DNA of 64,000 nt from Chloranthus sessilifolius (lineage: Eukaryota > Streptophyta > Magnoliopsida > Chloranthales > Chloranthaceae). This document shows, piece after piece, positions 1 to 9,336 of this stretch (position 1 is its first letter; each line of letters opens with the position of its first letter). Under the pieces are notes generated by a model. The model saw nothing but the letters and a program-made list of their open reading frames with translations, ran no database searches and was not told the origin of the DNA. The translations under genes were made by a program, and so were the position numbers. The stretch is from assembly GCA_021018995.1 (NCBI GenBank), contig JAJIZI010000022.1:310001-374000 (forward strand). Direction: 5' to 3'.

Positions 1-1516
1 CCCTATTTTTGCAAGTAAAGGGAAGAGCGGTAGTGTTGATATAGGTCAAAGCATTTCAGATAACGAGAGTAATGATGATTATGACCCGCAGTCCAGATCA
101 TCGTCTTCTGACGGAGATGAGATATGGGATAGTGATTACTTGATCTCTGATGATGATGCGTTGTTCGATGAGTTCGTGGATGCACGTAGTTTGCTTGTAA
201 GAAAGTATAAAGGTAGGGAATGAGGGTCCATCTGGAGTTGAAGGTGAGAAGACGGATATGGGAGAGTTATCCGATCCTCCTTCTTCAGTGGACGAGTTGA
301 GAAGTTTAGACAGCGATTCAGAGGCCGATGGGGTAGGGAAAACAGATAAGAGAACATCTTTGGTATTTAATGAGAAGACGGATATAGAAAACCCAACTTT
401 TCGTGTTGGGATGGAGTTCAAGACGCATGCGATTTTGGGGAAGCTGTGAAGGAGTATGCCATAAGGTGTGGTAGAGAGATAAGCTTTGTAAAAAATGATA
501 GGGATAAAATAAGGGCAATATGTAAGAAAGGCTGCCCTTGGTTGATCTATTGCTCATATGTACCAAATGATGCAGTTTATAGAGTGAAAACCCTAAATGA
601 CCAACACAACTGTAGTAGAACTTTTGAAGTGCCTTGGGTGACTACTAGCTGGATAGTGAAGAGGTATGGGGAAAGGATTAGATTGAATCCTACGTGGCCG
701 GTTAAATCACTAGTGAGCACAATAGAGACCGAGAGAAATGTGAAGGTTGATATTCAAAAAGTCTACAGGGCAAGGAAGGTGATAATGCAAATGGCAGATG
801 GATCTTTTGTTGTTATGGGGGTACTGAGGAGATAAGAAATACAAATCCCGGACAATCAGAAGGTGCTTGTGAAGCCAAAGTGGTGTGCAAGGAGTGGTAA
901 AGTTCAAAAGATTTTATGTGTGTTGGGGTTCACAAGAAAGGGTTTATAGATGGTTGTCGACCTATCATAGGCCTCGATGGATGTCACTTGAAGGGCCCCA
1001 TGGTGGCATTCTCATTATCGATTGTAGCGATTGATGCAAACAATTGCATCTATCCTTTGCATATGCTAGGAAAAGGAGAAGAAGAAGACATGGACGTGGT
1101 TTTAGAGTTGTTGAGAGCAGATCTTGTGGTTGAGAATTTTGCTCACTATACCTTCATGAGCGACAAATGTAAGGGGCTCATTGATGCGCCACAAACTTAT
1201 TTCCTTGATCGATTCGCCGCGACACCTCTATAACAATTTCAAGAAAGACTTCAAGGGGCTTCACTTGAAAGATATCCTATGGAGGGCAGCTAGAGCGACA
1301 ACAGTCCCCGAATTTAAAAGGGTAATGGCTGAGATGAATGAGAAGGATGTTAGAGCTTATGAATGGTTGGTGGCAAGACCACCTTTGAATTGGAGTAGAT
1401 CACACTTCGATACTTGGGTGAAGTGTGATATACTTTTGAATAACCTTTGTGAGAGCTTTAATTCGTCAATATTATCGGCTAGGGATCAGCCCATCTTGAC
1501 AATGCTAACCAATTAG
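1..1516 (+). pseudogene. MULE (MuDR-type) transposase, frameshifted and truncated
   Basis: Remnant of a Mutator-like transposase, the enzyme that cuts and pastes MULE elements. The order of pieces is that of the family. An acidic Asp/Ser-rich leader (1-400) comes first. A DNA-binding N-terminal block follows (446-790, with KEYAIRCGREISF and CPWLIYCSY). The DDE core comes next, with the first Asp in GLDGCHLKG near 970 and a second in MSDKCKGLI near 1157. Last is the helical region (1215-1516, RAARATTVPEF and NNLCESFNSSI). These lie in at least four different reading-frame segments, so it cannot make one protein. The HCARH-type stretch is damaged near 1200. The C-terminal SWIM zinc finger is absent because the sequence switches to an LTR fragment at about 1503. 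The 5' end lies outside the window. The family call is firm; activity is excluded unless an intact copy exists elsewhere. Confidence 0.88.
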
Positions 1517-2113
1517 ACAGGTCCAAGTCCGAAAAGCATCCTAAAATGATCAAAAAGCTGACAACTCATGTCAAGCTGAAAGATGGATTGAAGAAACAAC
1601 CTCAGCAATGGCTAAAAAGGGTCTAAAAGAGCAGACAAAGACCTGAAAAAAGAGAGAGCCATTCGCAAAGAAGAATGGGAGCCTAGAGTCCAATTCGCAA
1701 AGAACTTTTACTATTCGCAAAGAACCTTGAACTTTGCGAAAAAAAGAAAACACTCCTCGAATAGAAGATTTACCTCTGCGAAAAGAAGAGAAGTCCTTTG
1801 CGAAAAGAACTTCTGAAGCCAAAGTCCTTTGCGAAAAGAACTTCTTAAGCCAAGATGCTTTGCGAAAAGAACTTCTGAAGCCAAAGTCCTTTGCGAAAAG
1901 AACTTCTGAAGCCAAGATGCTTTGCGAAAAGAACTTCTGAAGCCAAAATGCTTTGCGAAAAGAACTTCTGGAGCCAAACTACTTTGCTAAAGACCTTAAA
2001 CTCTCATGAATGGCATAATCGGGATTTACATCCACTTTGAAGTTAACATCCATATAATTTAGCATTCTTTCATTCTTTAATTATTGATTTATAATGCACA
2101 TAACTATGGCACA
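1503..2113 (+). repeat. Truncated LTR fragment, same family as the array at 38-64 kb
   Basis: From GACAGGTCCAAGTCCG (1515) onward the sequence follows the LTRs at 38.97, 45.28, 51.61 and 57.92 kb. It includes the tandem TTTGCGAAAAG repeats and the terminal GGCACA at 2108-2113, followed by CTTGGAG as in the array. The first ~110 bp of the LTR are missing. The middle ~1.25 kb, with promoter and leader, is also missing between about 2030 and 2040, where the text jumps from the equivalent of 39.41 kb to that of 40.66 kb. The primer-binding site that should follow is absent. It is an older, more diverged member, or a short-LTR subfamily. Confidence 0.85.
1795..1981 (+). repeat. 31-bp minisatellite inside the LTR fragment, about 6 copies
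   Basis: Six adjacent, slightly diverged units begin CTTTGCGAAAAGAACTTC and end GAAGCCAAAATG or a close variant. The same 31-bp unit is present 3, 4, 4 and 1 times in the LTRs of the array, so copy number is variable within the family. Confidence 0.9.
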
Positions 2114-3300
2114 CTTGGAGCCAACAGTCATCGCTCACATGAGAACTGTAGGAGGTTCCAAATAACCACGCGACAGAAAGTGAATTTCCAACCACGCCGA
2201 CTACTTCATGAGGTTAGAACAGAGTCGCATGAGGTCCCGTAAATGCGCGGCTTTATGTGCTCATGAGGTTCCAAATCAACCACGCGACATAGTGAATTTC
2301 TAGTCACAAGAACTACTTCGCGAGGTTAGAATGCAGTCATGAGCTCCCCAAGGTGCAGCTCTTCCTCGGAAAGGGGTAAGGCACTCACAGGAATCCAAGG
2401 TCGAGCCATATAGACTAGCTAGATTTATAGCAGTGTTTGGTGCTATGGGGTTCTAACGCAGCTTCCTTTCATGTATTGGGGAGCCAATCACCGCCTCTTG
2501 AGGTTGAGTAGAAGTACCCACCTCTCCCACAACCGCTTCTTCAGAGACTACAATTTCTGCCAAAACCTAGTGGTAGGTTCTTCTTGGCACTCCGATAGAG
2601 AGGGACATTCTCTGTGTGCCAAATAGGGATTTTCTTTTGTTTCTACCATGTGCTCCGAGGCTTCTAGAATGCTTCTAGGTTTTTACATGCATCGACTCAC
2701 GTGCGAGTTTATCGGATTACCCTTGCGGATGTCGGGGAACTTCGCATCGCTTAATTTGGTGTTGTCGTGCAGCTTGGAGTTTCGTGAGCATTAAGCTCTT
2801 CACGAGTTCTCGCGAGGTAGGCTTCATGAGGTTTACTTTTTCTTCAAGGCTTTAGCCGCCGCTAGGTTGCATTTGGAGCGGTCGCGAGGTTGGCTTTTGA
2901 TCTTCGCTAGGTTCAATTTTCTGTTGCTCGCGAGGTTCAAATGTTAATCGCGCTGACATGTGGACTCGCGAGGTGGATTTCCGTGCATAGCTTTTCTTCC
3001 TCCCTAGGTGGATTTCTTCTTTGAAGCTCATGGGTTACCGGGAACTACGCGAGGTTCCGTAGATGCATGTTTTACTGTGCTCGCGAGGTTCCAATCAACC
3101 ACGATGTAATAAATTTCCAACGCGACTTTCTTCATGAGGTATTTTCTCGCACTCCTTTGTTCTCGATTCGCGCGATAACCGCGCTGGGTTTTAGAACTGC
3201 TCACAAACCTTGCAAGAGCTTCTCCTTTGCTTTAGTTTCACAGATTGGCCTTGGATCATCCTTCTTGGCTTAAAAAGATCGATTAAAAGATCAAGTCCTT
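2114..3300. repeat. Non-coding stretch with recurring (C)GCGAGGT/CATGAGGT motifs
   Basis: No gene is seen. About a dozen occurrences of the core GAGGT, usually as CGCGAGGTT or CATGAGGTT, are spread from 2200 to 3143. Three longer degenerate copies (about 60 bp) of a GAGGTTCCAA...CACG...AATTTC...CTTC block occur at 2150-2216, 2265-2335 and 3085-3143. The order suggests an old, diverged tandem duplication, possibly the internal part of the element whose LTR ends at 2113. Confidence 0.5.
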
Positions 3301-4740
3301 TATTCCCTGCTTTTCTATGAATCATAGCTAAAAACATATTATTAACATGCTCTAGGGCTTCTCAAAGGCTAGATTGATGGGTGAAAATGGTATTTTTCAA
3401 AGGCTCAACATTATCGCCGCTACAAATTATAGTATTAATATGTTAAGATTTTCTTTTCCATTAATGTCCATGAATTTCTCTTCACCACCTGGTGATTTGT
3501 TGAATGTGGTTGTTGAGGCGTCACGTCAACTGATGTCGATTGTATATAGAAAATTATTTTATTACAGGAACAAATTTGGGCTTAGAAATTTACATGTTTC
3601 AACTCAACAATGGGCTTAGAAATTTACATGTTCGACTCAATCTTTCATTAATCGATGTAAGATTATTGCCATCAATCGATGTAAGATTATATATAGAAAA
3701 TTATTTTATCATAGGAACAAATGGGCTTATTATGTACCTTCCGCTTTTAGTCTTAGGAATAAATTTGATCTCTTAAAAATTATTAGGAATAAATCTGGTC
3801 ATGTCTATTAAAAAGGGGTTGTTTCAACCTCGAATAAATTTGGGCTTCATTCATCACTTTACAATGTAAGCTCAGATTTGACAAACTGCATTTTAACATA
3901 TATCTCCCAAATATAGGTTAAAACTAGTATATCTCTCGATTTAACCTATATCTCCAGATATAGCCCAAAATACCTATATTTCCCAAATTTAACAAACTGC
4001 TTTAACCTATATCTCCACATGGTATCAAACTAGTATCAAACAGAAAAAAGGGTTTATCTCAGTATCAATTTTGGGCAAATGAAGCTCAAATTTGATGAAA
4101 ATCTGAAATCGATAGGGAAAAATCGGGCTTTTTATGTATCTTCCGTTTTTAGCGTTAAGAAAAAATCTGGACTTTTATGTATCTCTAAAAAATTATTTTA
4201 GAACAGGAATAAATCTGGGCTTTTATGTACCTTCCGCTTTTAACGTTAAGAACAAATGTAACAGGAAAAATTATTAGGAACAAAAATGGGCTTCGTTGTA
4301 TGTACCTTGATTTTTAGCTTAGGAACAAATTTGGTCATGCCTATTATTTTATCTCTAAAAAATATTAGCTTCATTCATCAAATTAAAAATTATGGCTTAA
4401 AGAGTCTTCTTCATTAATCAAAATTATGGAGTATCTCTAATTCTCTCAATTCTATCGATCGATATAGGCATGACCAAAGAGTCTTCTTCATTAAACAAAT
4501 TTGGGCTTATTATGACATTTTTTATAGGAACGAATCGGTTATTTTATCATAACCAGCTTTAATGTCCAAAGAGTCTTCTTCTTCATCTTGTTAATAAACT
4601 CGATTAATCTAAAATTCATCACGCAAAAGATGATCTGAGATAAACATTCAAAATAAATAATTTCATTTCATATTATCAAATTTTACAGAGGATGCATTCA
4701 AATGTAGCTTACATTCATCACTTTTGCCAAAAAATAAGCA
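3301..4740. repeat. AT-rich non-coding region with degenerate direct repeats
   Basis: No coding signal. A block reading TGTACCTTCCGCTTTTA followed by GTTAGGAA/AAGAACAAAT recurs at about 3731, 4133, 4227 and 4303. A shorter GGAACAAATTTGGGCTT block recurs at 3568, 3715, 4322 and 4490. The repeats are dispersed and diverged and have no fixed period. It may be the interior of the element that ends at 5487, but no matching terminus was found on this side. Confidence 0.4.
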
Positions 4741-4763
4741 CCCTAATCCCTATGCCATAAACT

Positions 4764-4803
4764 ATAGCAAACCCTAAAACCTAAACCCTAACCCCTAAAA
4801 CCC
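4764..4803. repeat. Interstitial telomere-like repeat (AAACCCT)
   Basis: A run of imperfect CCCTAAA units matches the plant telomere repeat. It overlaps the 3' end of the GRF reading frame on the minus strand, where it encodes the last few residues (VLGVRV) before the stop at 4781-4783. So it is probably not a promoter telo-box. Confidence 0.55.
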
Positions 4804-5156
4804 TTATTATCGAATCCGAGATAAACAAGAAAAACCAAGATGCAACCAACGCCACCCACAACACCTTCTCTCTGCGGTTCATTTTCACAATCTCGGCCTC
4901 CAATCTATTACATTTTCAAGGAGCCACGAATGATCTGCGTCGATCTTTCACAGATGGGTGGATCGACCTGCATACAAAATCTCGCACGATCGATTGGGGA
5001 CAACTCGAAACCTCCTCCCGGATTATGCGGGACGTCCCACGATGTTTGAATGTCCTTCGACACGCATATATGGCATGGTTTCTCTTCTATCATCGCCAAA
5101 ATCTCTGGAGGGGATTGGACGGAAGACGCCGACTTTCGAGATGAAGTAGCAGCCAT
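4781..5156 (-). pseudogene. GRF-type zinc finger / transmembrane protein, frameshifted
   Basis: The minus-strand frame starts at 5156 with MAATSSRKSASS, a Ser-rich leader typical of the short plant GRF proteins. It then has the GRF core: a CxxC pair (CHIC), QTSW, NPGGGF, then DPPICERS. In intact members these ligate zinc and bind single-stranded nucleic acid. The NPGRRF arginines are replaced by GG and the usual YGC cysteine is not visible. The first frame stops at 4908. The family's C-terminal part resumes in another frame: RLEAEIVKMNRREK, then a hydrophobic segment VLWVALVASWFFLFI fitting one membrane helix, ending at 4781. One frameshift near 4910 therefore breaks the gene. It sits about 330 bp inside a MULE-like terminus, so it is probably element cargo. 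Family call fairly sure; present function unlikely. Confidence 0.75.
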
Positions 5157-5487
5157 GAAGAAAGAAGAGAAAGAGGAGGAAGGAGGAAGACGAAGAAGAA
5201 AGAAAGGGAGAGTTTAATGAGGTTTTTTGGAGGGAAAGGAGGTCACGTGCGCCTCACGTGGCCTCTTTTCCCTCCAATTCGCCACGTCACCATCCACTTC
5301 AGCGCATCAAAGGGTTAAGAGCTCCACCTCATCAATTTCCGTCCATAAGATAACGAGAGGTGACGGCAGGGGTCTGATTTTGGTACATTTGTATTCATTG
5401 GGGGTTTAGGTGATATTATGCAAAGTTCAGGTGCCTTATGGGCATTGAGGTGAAAGTTCAGGGGTTTTTTTGAAATTTTCCCTATTT
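5157..5487 (-). mobile_element. Subterminal and terminal region of a MULE-like element
   Basis: Read on the minus strand from 5487, the sequence begins AGGGAAAATTTCAAAAAAAC and then repeats the phrase CCTGAACTTT twice. This resembles termini I recall from plant MULE-type elements. The gag reading frame of the neighbouring retroelement stops matching exactly here, so 5487 is an insertion boundary. The 330 bp between the terminus and the GRF start codon would hold its promoter and leader; a purine-rich leader is visible at 5155-5215. The matching opposite terminus was not found, so the superfamily is an inference. Confidence 0.5.
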
Positions 5488-5489
5488 TT

Positions 5490-6279
5490 GACATCATACA
5501 ATCCATCTCTTGTCAACACATGAGATTTAGGTGCCAAATCCAAGTTAGTTTGCCCCAGTGTTTCACTTTGTATCAAAGTTTGGTATAACTTCTCAAACAA
5601 TGCCCACAATTCATCAGCTTCTTTTGTGGCACATGATCCACCACACGATGCATCAACCATGCGTCTCTTCGTGAATCACCCATTATGAAAACTTTGGACC
5701 TGTTGCCACCTTGGAACTTGATGATTTGGACAACTCTTAATCAATTCCTTAAAACGTTCCCAACATTCATGGAATGTTTCAGTAGGTTGTTGGGAAAAGA
5801 ATTGAATCTTCTGACGCAACTCAATGGCTTTGGTCATGGGAAAATATTTTTTAAGAAACTGACGGTGTAGATTTGCCCAACTCTGAATAGATTGCGGTTC
5901 TAAGGAATAAAATCACGTTTTTGCCTTATCCCTTAAAGAGAAAGGAAAGAGTCGGAGTTTAGCTATCTCATCAGTGACATTGTGGACTCACGAACATTTT
6001 GTATACCCTGAATTCATTTAGATGAACGTATGGATTTTCATTTGCTAACCCATGGAAAATTGGTAGCATTTGGATCATCGATTTGAATTCATAGTGGTTT
6101 CCTGGAATGGGATCATGCATTATACATTCCTGATCCTCGTAAAAACCAGGATCATTATAATATTCGAGTGTTCTAGGGCCCTCATTATAATTGTTATTCC
6201 CATCATTTCCATTATTTCCATTATTGCCATTATTGATATTCTGGTTGTTCCCATTCATTTCTTGCCTTTGATCAGCCAT
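5490..6279 (-). pseudogene. Ty3/gypsy retroelement gag, disrupted
   Basis: Gag capsid remnant of an Athila/Tat-like LTR element. The likely start is the ATG at 6279 (MADQRQEMNG), followed by an Asn/Gly-rich low-complexity run. Then comes the conserved retrotransposon-gag signature: FHGLANENPYVHLNEF (about 6010-6060), KLRLFPFSLRDKAKT, then FHECWERFKELIKSCPNH and RMVDASCGGS. One frameshift near 5995 separates the first frame from the rest. In-frame stops replace expected residues after DKAKT and after SFHNG. The frame is lost at about 5490 where a MULE-like terminus begins, so the zinc knuckle and all of pol are missing. It lies downstream of its primer-binding site (7613-7630) and LTR, in the correct order for a minus-strand element. 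Confidence 0.85.
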
Positions 6280-7612
6280 GGTATCAGTATGATGATACCG
6301 ATTCTTTTGAATTCTACGATTCTCTACAAGATCATTCGATCTCAAGATTAAGCAGAGCGTATGGGTGATGAGACCGAGTAAAGCCCATACACCACGCACA
6401 CAAACAGGGATTGAAGAATCCAAAACAAATCCACAAAATAGGCTCAATCGATTGCAGCAAAGATCTCAATCGATTGACAGAAGCACACTTAAAATTTCAC
6501 AAAAATGACTTTATCAGTTAATCGATTGAAGAACTGTTCTCAATCGATTGAGGTTCAAAGGTCAAAGCAGGTTAACATGTGAATTTCAAATTAAATGGCA
6601 AGAAATTTTTTGTCAATCGATTGGCGGAGGAATGTCAATCGATTGAAAGAAAAGCAAAGATCACAACAAAGAATATTTCAGTCTCAATCGATTGAACCTG
6701 AAGCTTCAATCGATTGAGTTCTAATATGAACAGTGGCCAAAATAAGAAGAAAAGAAAAGCAAAACAAGATAAATTAATTTTAAATTTTATTTATTTATTT
6801 ATTTATTATTATTATTTTTTTTTTTTAAATTCAAATTTCAAAAATTAAAATTAAAATTTCAAGATTAAAATTAGAATTTTAAATTTTAAATCTAATGGCA
6901 ATCCTAAGAATCTTATCTAAAAGAGAAAAATAAGGGAAAGAATAAAAGATTCCTAAATTTCCTAAGGAAGGTATCCTAAATTTATAAACTTCCTAAAAAA
7001 AAAAAAATTAATAACTAATTTTAGAAAATCCTAGAATATCTAAAAGAGGAAAATAAGGAAAAAGAATCCTACTAAAATAAGAAGTCCTAAAAACCTTAAC
7101 TTCCTAAAAGAGTCCTACAAAAACTTACCTAAGAGAGAAAAATAAGGGAAAGAAGATTTTGCAAATAAAAAAATCTAAATATTAGTTTTTTTTTTTAAAT
7201 TCAAAAATCAAAATTCACACAAGAAAATCAAAATTTAATTTAGAAATTAAATTTCAAAAATTCTAATTGCAAAAATTTAAGTTCGAAAATCAAAAATCAA
7301 CCTTTGAGCACCAAATTTCAGATTTCAAATCCACAAACTTCCAAATTTTCAGAATTAAAGATTTTTTTTTTTTTTTAAATATTTTTTTGGTGTCAATCTA
7401 TTGACAAGTTAGTGTCAATCGATTGACACAGAAGTGCCGATAAAAATACAAGACACAGTCAATCGATTGACAAGAAGGTCTCAATCGATTGTCTGTCAAG
7501 TAGTTTCTCCACCACAGAATAGAGTCAACCGATTGAGGAAGAATTTTCAATCGATTGACTGCTAAAAACAAAAAAAAATCCCTAATCCGAATTAATCAAA
7601 ATTTCGCCAAAA
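6280..7612 (-). repeat. Retroelement 5' leader with seven paired CAATCGATTG palindromes
   Basis: Untranslated leader between the primer-binding site and gag. It is very AT-rich and holds seven pairs of the 10-bp palindrome CAATCGATTG (some one base off). First members start at 6445, 6519, 6614, 6685, 7394, 7460 and 7526. Second members start at 6467, 6541, 6636, 6707, 7416, 7482 and 7548. The start-to-start distance is 22 bp in all seven pairs although the 12-bp spacers differ in sequence. An eighth pair (8706/8727, 21 bp) lies in the LTR. No open frame of note. Confidence 0.9.
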
Positions 7613-7630
7613 TCCCCGGCAACGGCGCCA
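7613..7630 (-). other. Primer-binding site complementary to tRNA-Asp
   Basis: On the minus strand this reads TGGCGCCGTTGCCGGGGA, complementary to the 3' end of plant tRNA-Asp(GTC). It is the usual primer site of Athila/Tat and related Ty3/gypsy elements. It fixes the element's orientation and places its 5' LTR at higher coordinates. Confidence 0.95.
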
Positions 7631-7650
7631 AAAACTTGATCGATTTTAAA

Positions 7651-8745
7651 TGTAACCCTTGCAAGTGCACAAGATCTATTGCAGTATGACAAGAACAGGG
7701 GTGTCGAACCCACAGGGAAATCTGAATTTTTAATTAATTCTTTCAGGGATTTAAAAACATCCCCAAGGAAGTACCAAGGGGCATATTCAATTTACCAAAA
7801 ATTTATCACTTTTTCTAAATGCAAGAAAAATAAATTAATCTGAACAACTAATTACCGATGAATCTAAGAACAATATTTAAATAAGATCAAGAAATATGCT
7901 ATCCCAGATTTGTACCCCCTTTTTTTACCATTAACACCCATAGTTTCATTAAAGCATCATTCGCACCATCATTCATTCATAAAAATGATTTGAAATAAAG
8001 TATGATCATCAATCCGGCATACCCTATCTAAAAACAATGACTCAGCCTAACATTGCGGTATGAGTCATGTAAGAAGCATAGCGTATCTCATGATGTGTAG
8101 ATCAAAACAATAAAAACATAATCGCTCTACAGCCTAGATCAGCCTGCAGGTCCAGATCTAGCGATTACGGCCGTTGATTCGCGCAATCAATGGTCATAAC
8201 AAGCATTCAATATATTTTCAATAATACAAACTTTTAGCAAAAATGATTCTACAATGACAGTAATTAGACTATGGTATTAATCATAAATATGGGTACTTAT
8301 CTGGGGATCGCATCTTCCCCGATCTACTGATTTAGCCGCTCATCTTTGGTGTATGATCTCATTGTTCATTCAAAGTCATTCCTCTTTTTATTTCTTCCCA
8401 AAAGATATTTGTTTACAATGCTCTCTCCTAAATACAATCTATGCTTTACAAGAAAACAATGCAAATCCTAGGTACAATCTACCCTGATCAAACCCTAGAA
8501 GAAGGAGAGAAGAAGACCTTAAAAAGATGAAGAAGTTCCCCAAAGTGAAAAGCCCTAAAATTCTAAAATAATCAAATCTACTTCTAATTCCTCCAAAGAA
8601 AAGTCTCAAAAGATCTCAACACCAAGTCCAAAAAGAGATCATCCTCTATTCAAAGCTTTAGCTTCCTTTTTATAATGGCCGAGCACACCTAAATCCTAAT
8701 TGCCTCAATCGATTGAGCGTAAGTCTCAATCGATTGATATATCAT
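7651..8745 (-). repeat. 5' LTR of the minus-strand gypsy element
   Basis: The LTR is inferred from the primer-binding site. On the plus strand it would begin TGTAACCCTT at 7651, 20 bp beyond the site, and end ...GATATATCA near 8745. That gives TG...CA ends on the minus strand and a length near 1.1 kb. The block GTGTCGAACCCACAGGGAA (7702-7720) is typical of the U5 side of such LTRs. An eighth palindrome pair sits at the outer end (8706-8736). No second LTR is present because the rest of the element is missing. The outer boundary is uncertain by tens of bases. Confidence 0.6.
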
Positions 8746-9107
8746 AATCGCTAATGGGCGTATACTCAAAATCGTAGGGAATTGATATAGCAATGGTACT
8801 AACAACGAGAATGATGTTTGCAGGGGGGTAAGTCGCCCTAGATTTGCACCAATAAACTCTAGCTACAGTAGCTATGATACGAATCACTCAGTTGACAGGT
8901 GATGTAAAAACTACGATATACACAATCATTCTACTTATTCATACATCATAATAGCTATTAGGCCTATACTCAAAATCGTAGGGAATTGATATGGCAATGG
9001 TACTAACAACGAGAATGATGTTTGCAGGGGGGTAAGTCGCCCTAGATTTGCACCAATAAACTCCGACTATAGTAGTTATGATACGAATCATCCAGTTGAC
9101 CGGTTAG
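8741..9107. repeat. Direct duplication, two ~165-bp copies 204 bp apart
   Basis: The block from ATCATAAT(C/A)GCTA through TACTCAAAATCGTAGGGAAT and GCAGGGGGGTAAGTCGCCC to a CAGTTGAC(A/C)GG end occurs at about 8741-8905 and again at 8945-9107, nearly identical. It separates the retroelement LTR from the second MULE gene. It could be a subterminal region of either; no open frame. Confidence 0.75.
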
Positions 9108-9336
9108 TGAAAAATGGATAAAATTTACAATCCCGAGATGTGTCTGCATTTAGTGGACACATGTGTTCTTTAGTTTTACGATAAACACCAATTTGATGTA
9201 GGTTTATAATTTATTAAAGTTATTCAAGTTCAAATTGAAATGATGATTAAGAAATGTATTCTCTAATTTTATTCTCTAAAGTATATATCCGATTAAACTT
9301 GATATCACTTTAATGATTGTTCATCGCAGGGCATAA

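Noticed and set aside
6070..6351. Ile-rich 93-codon frame on the plus strand
   Set aside because: Antisense of the Asn-rich part of gag.
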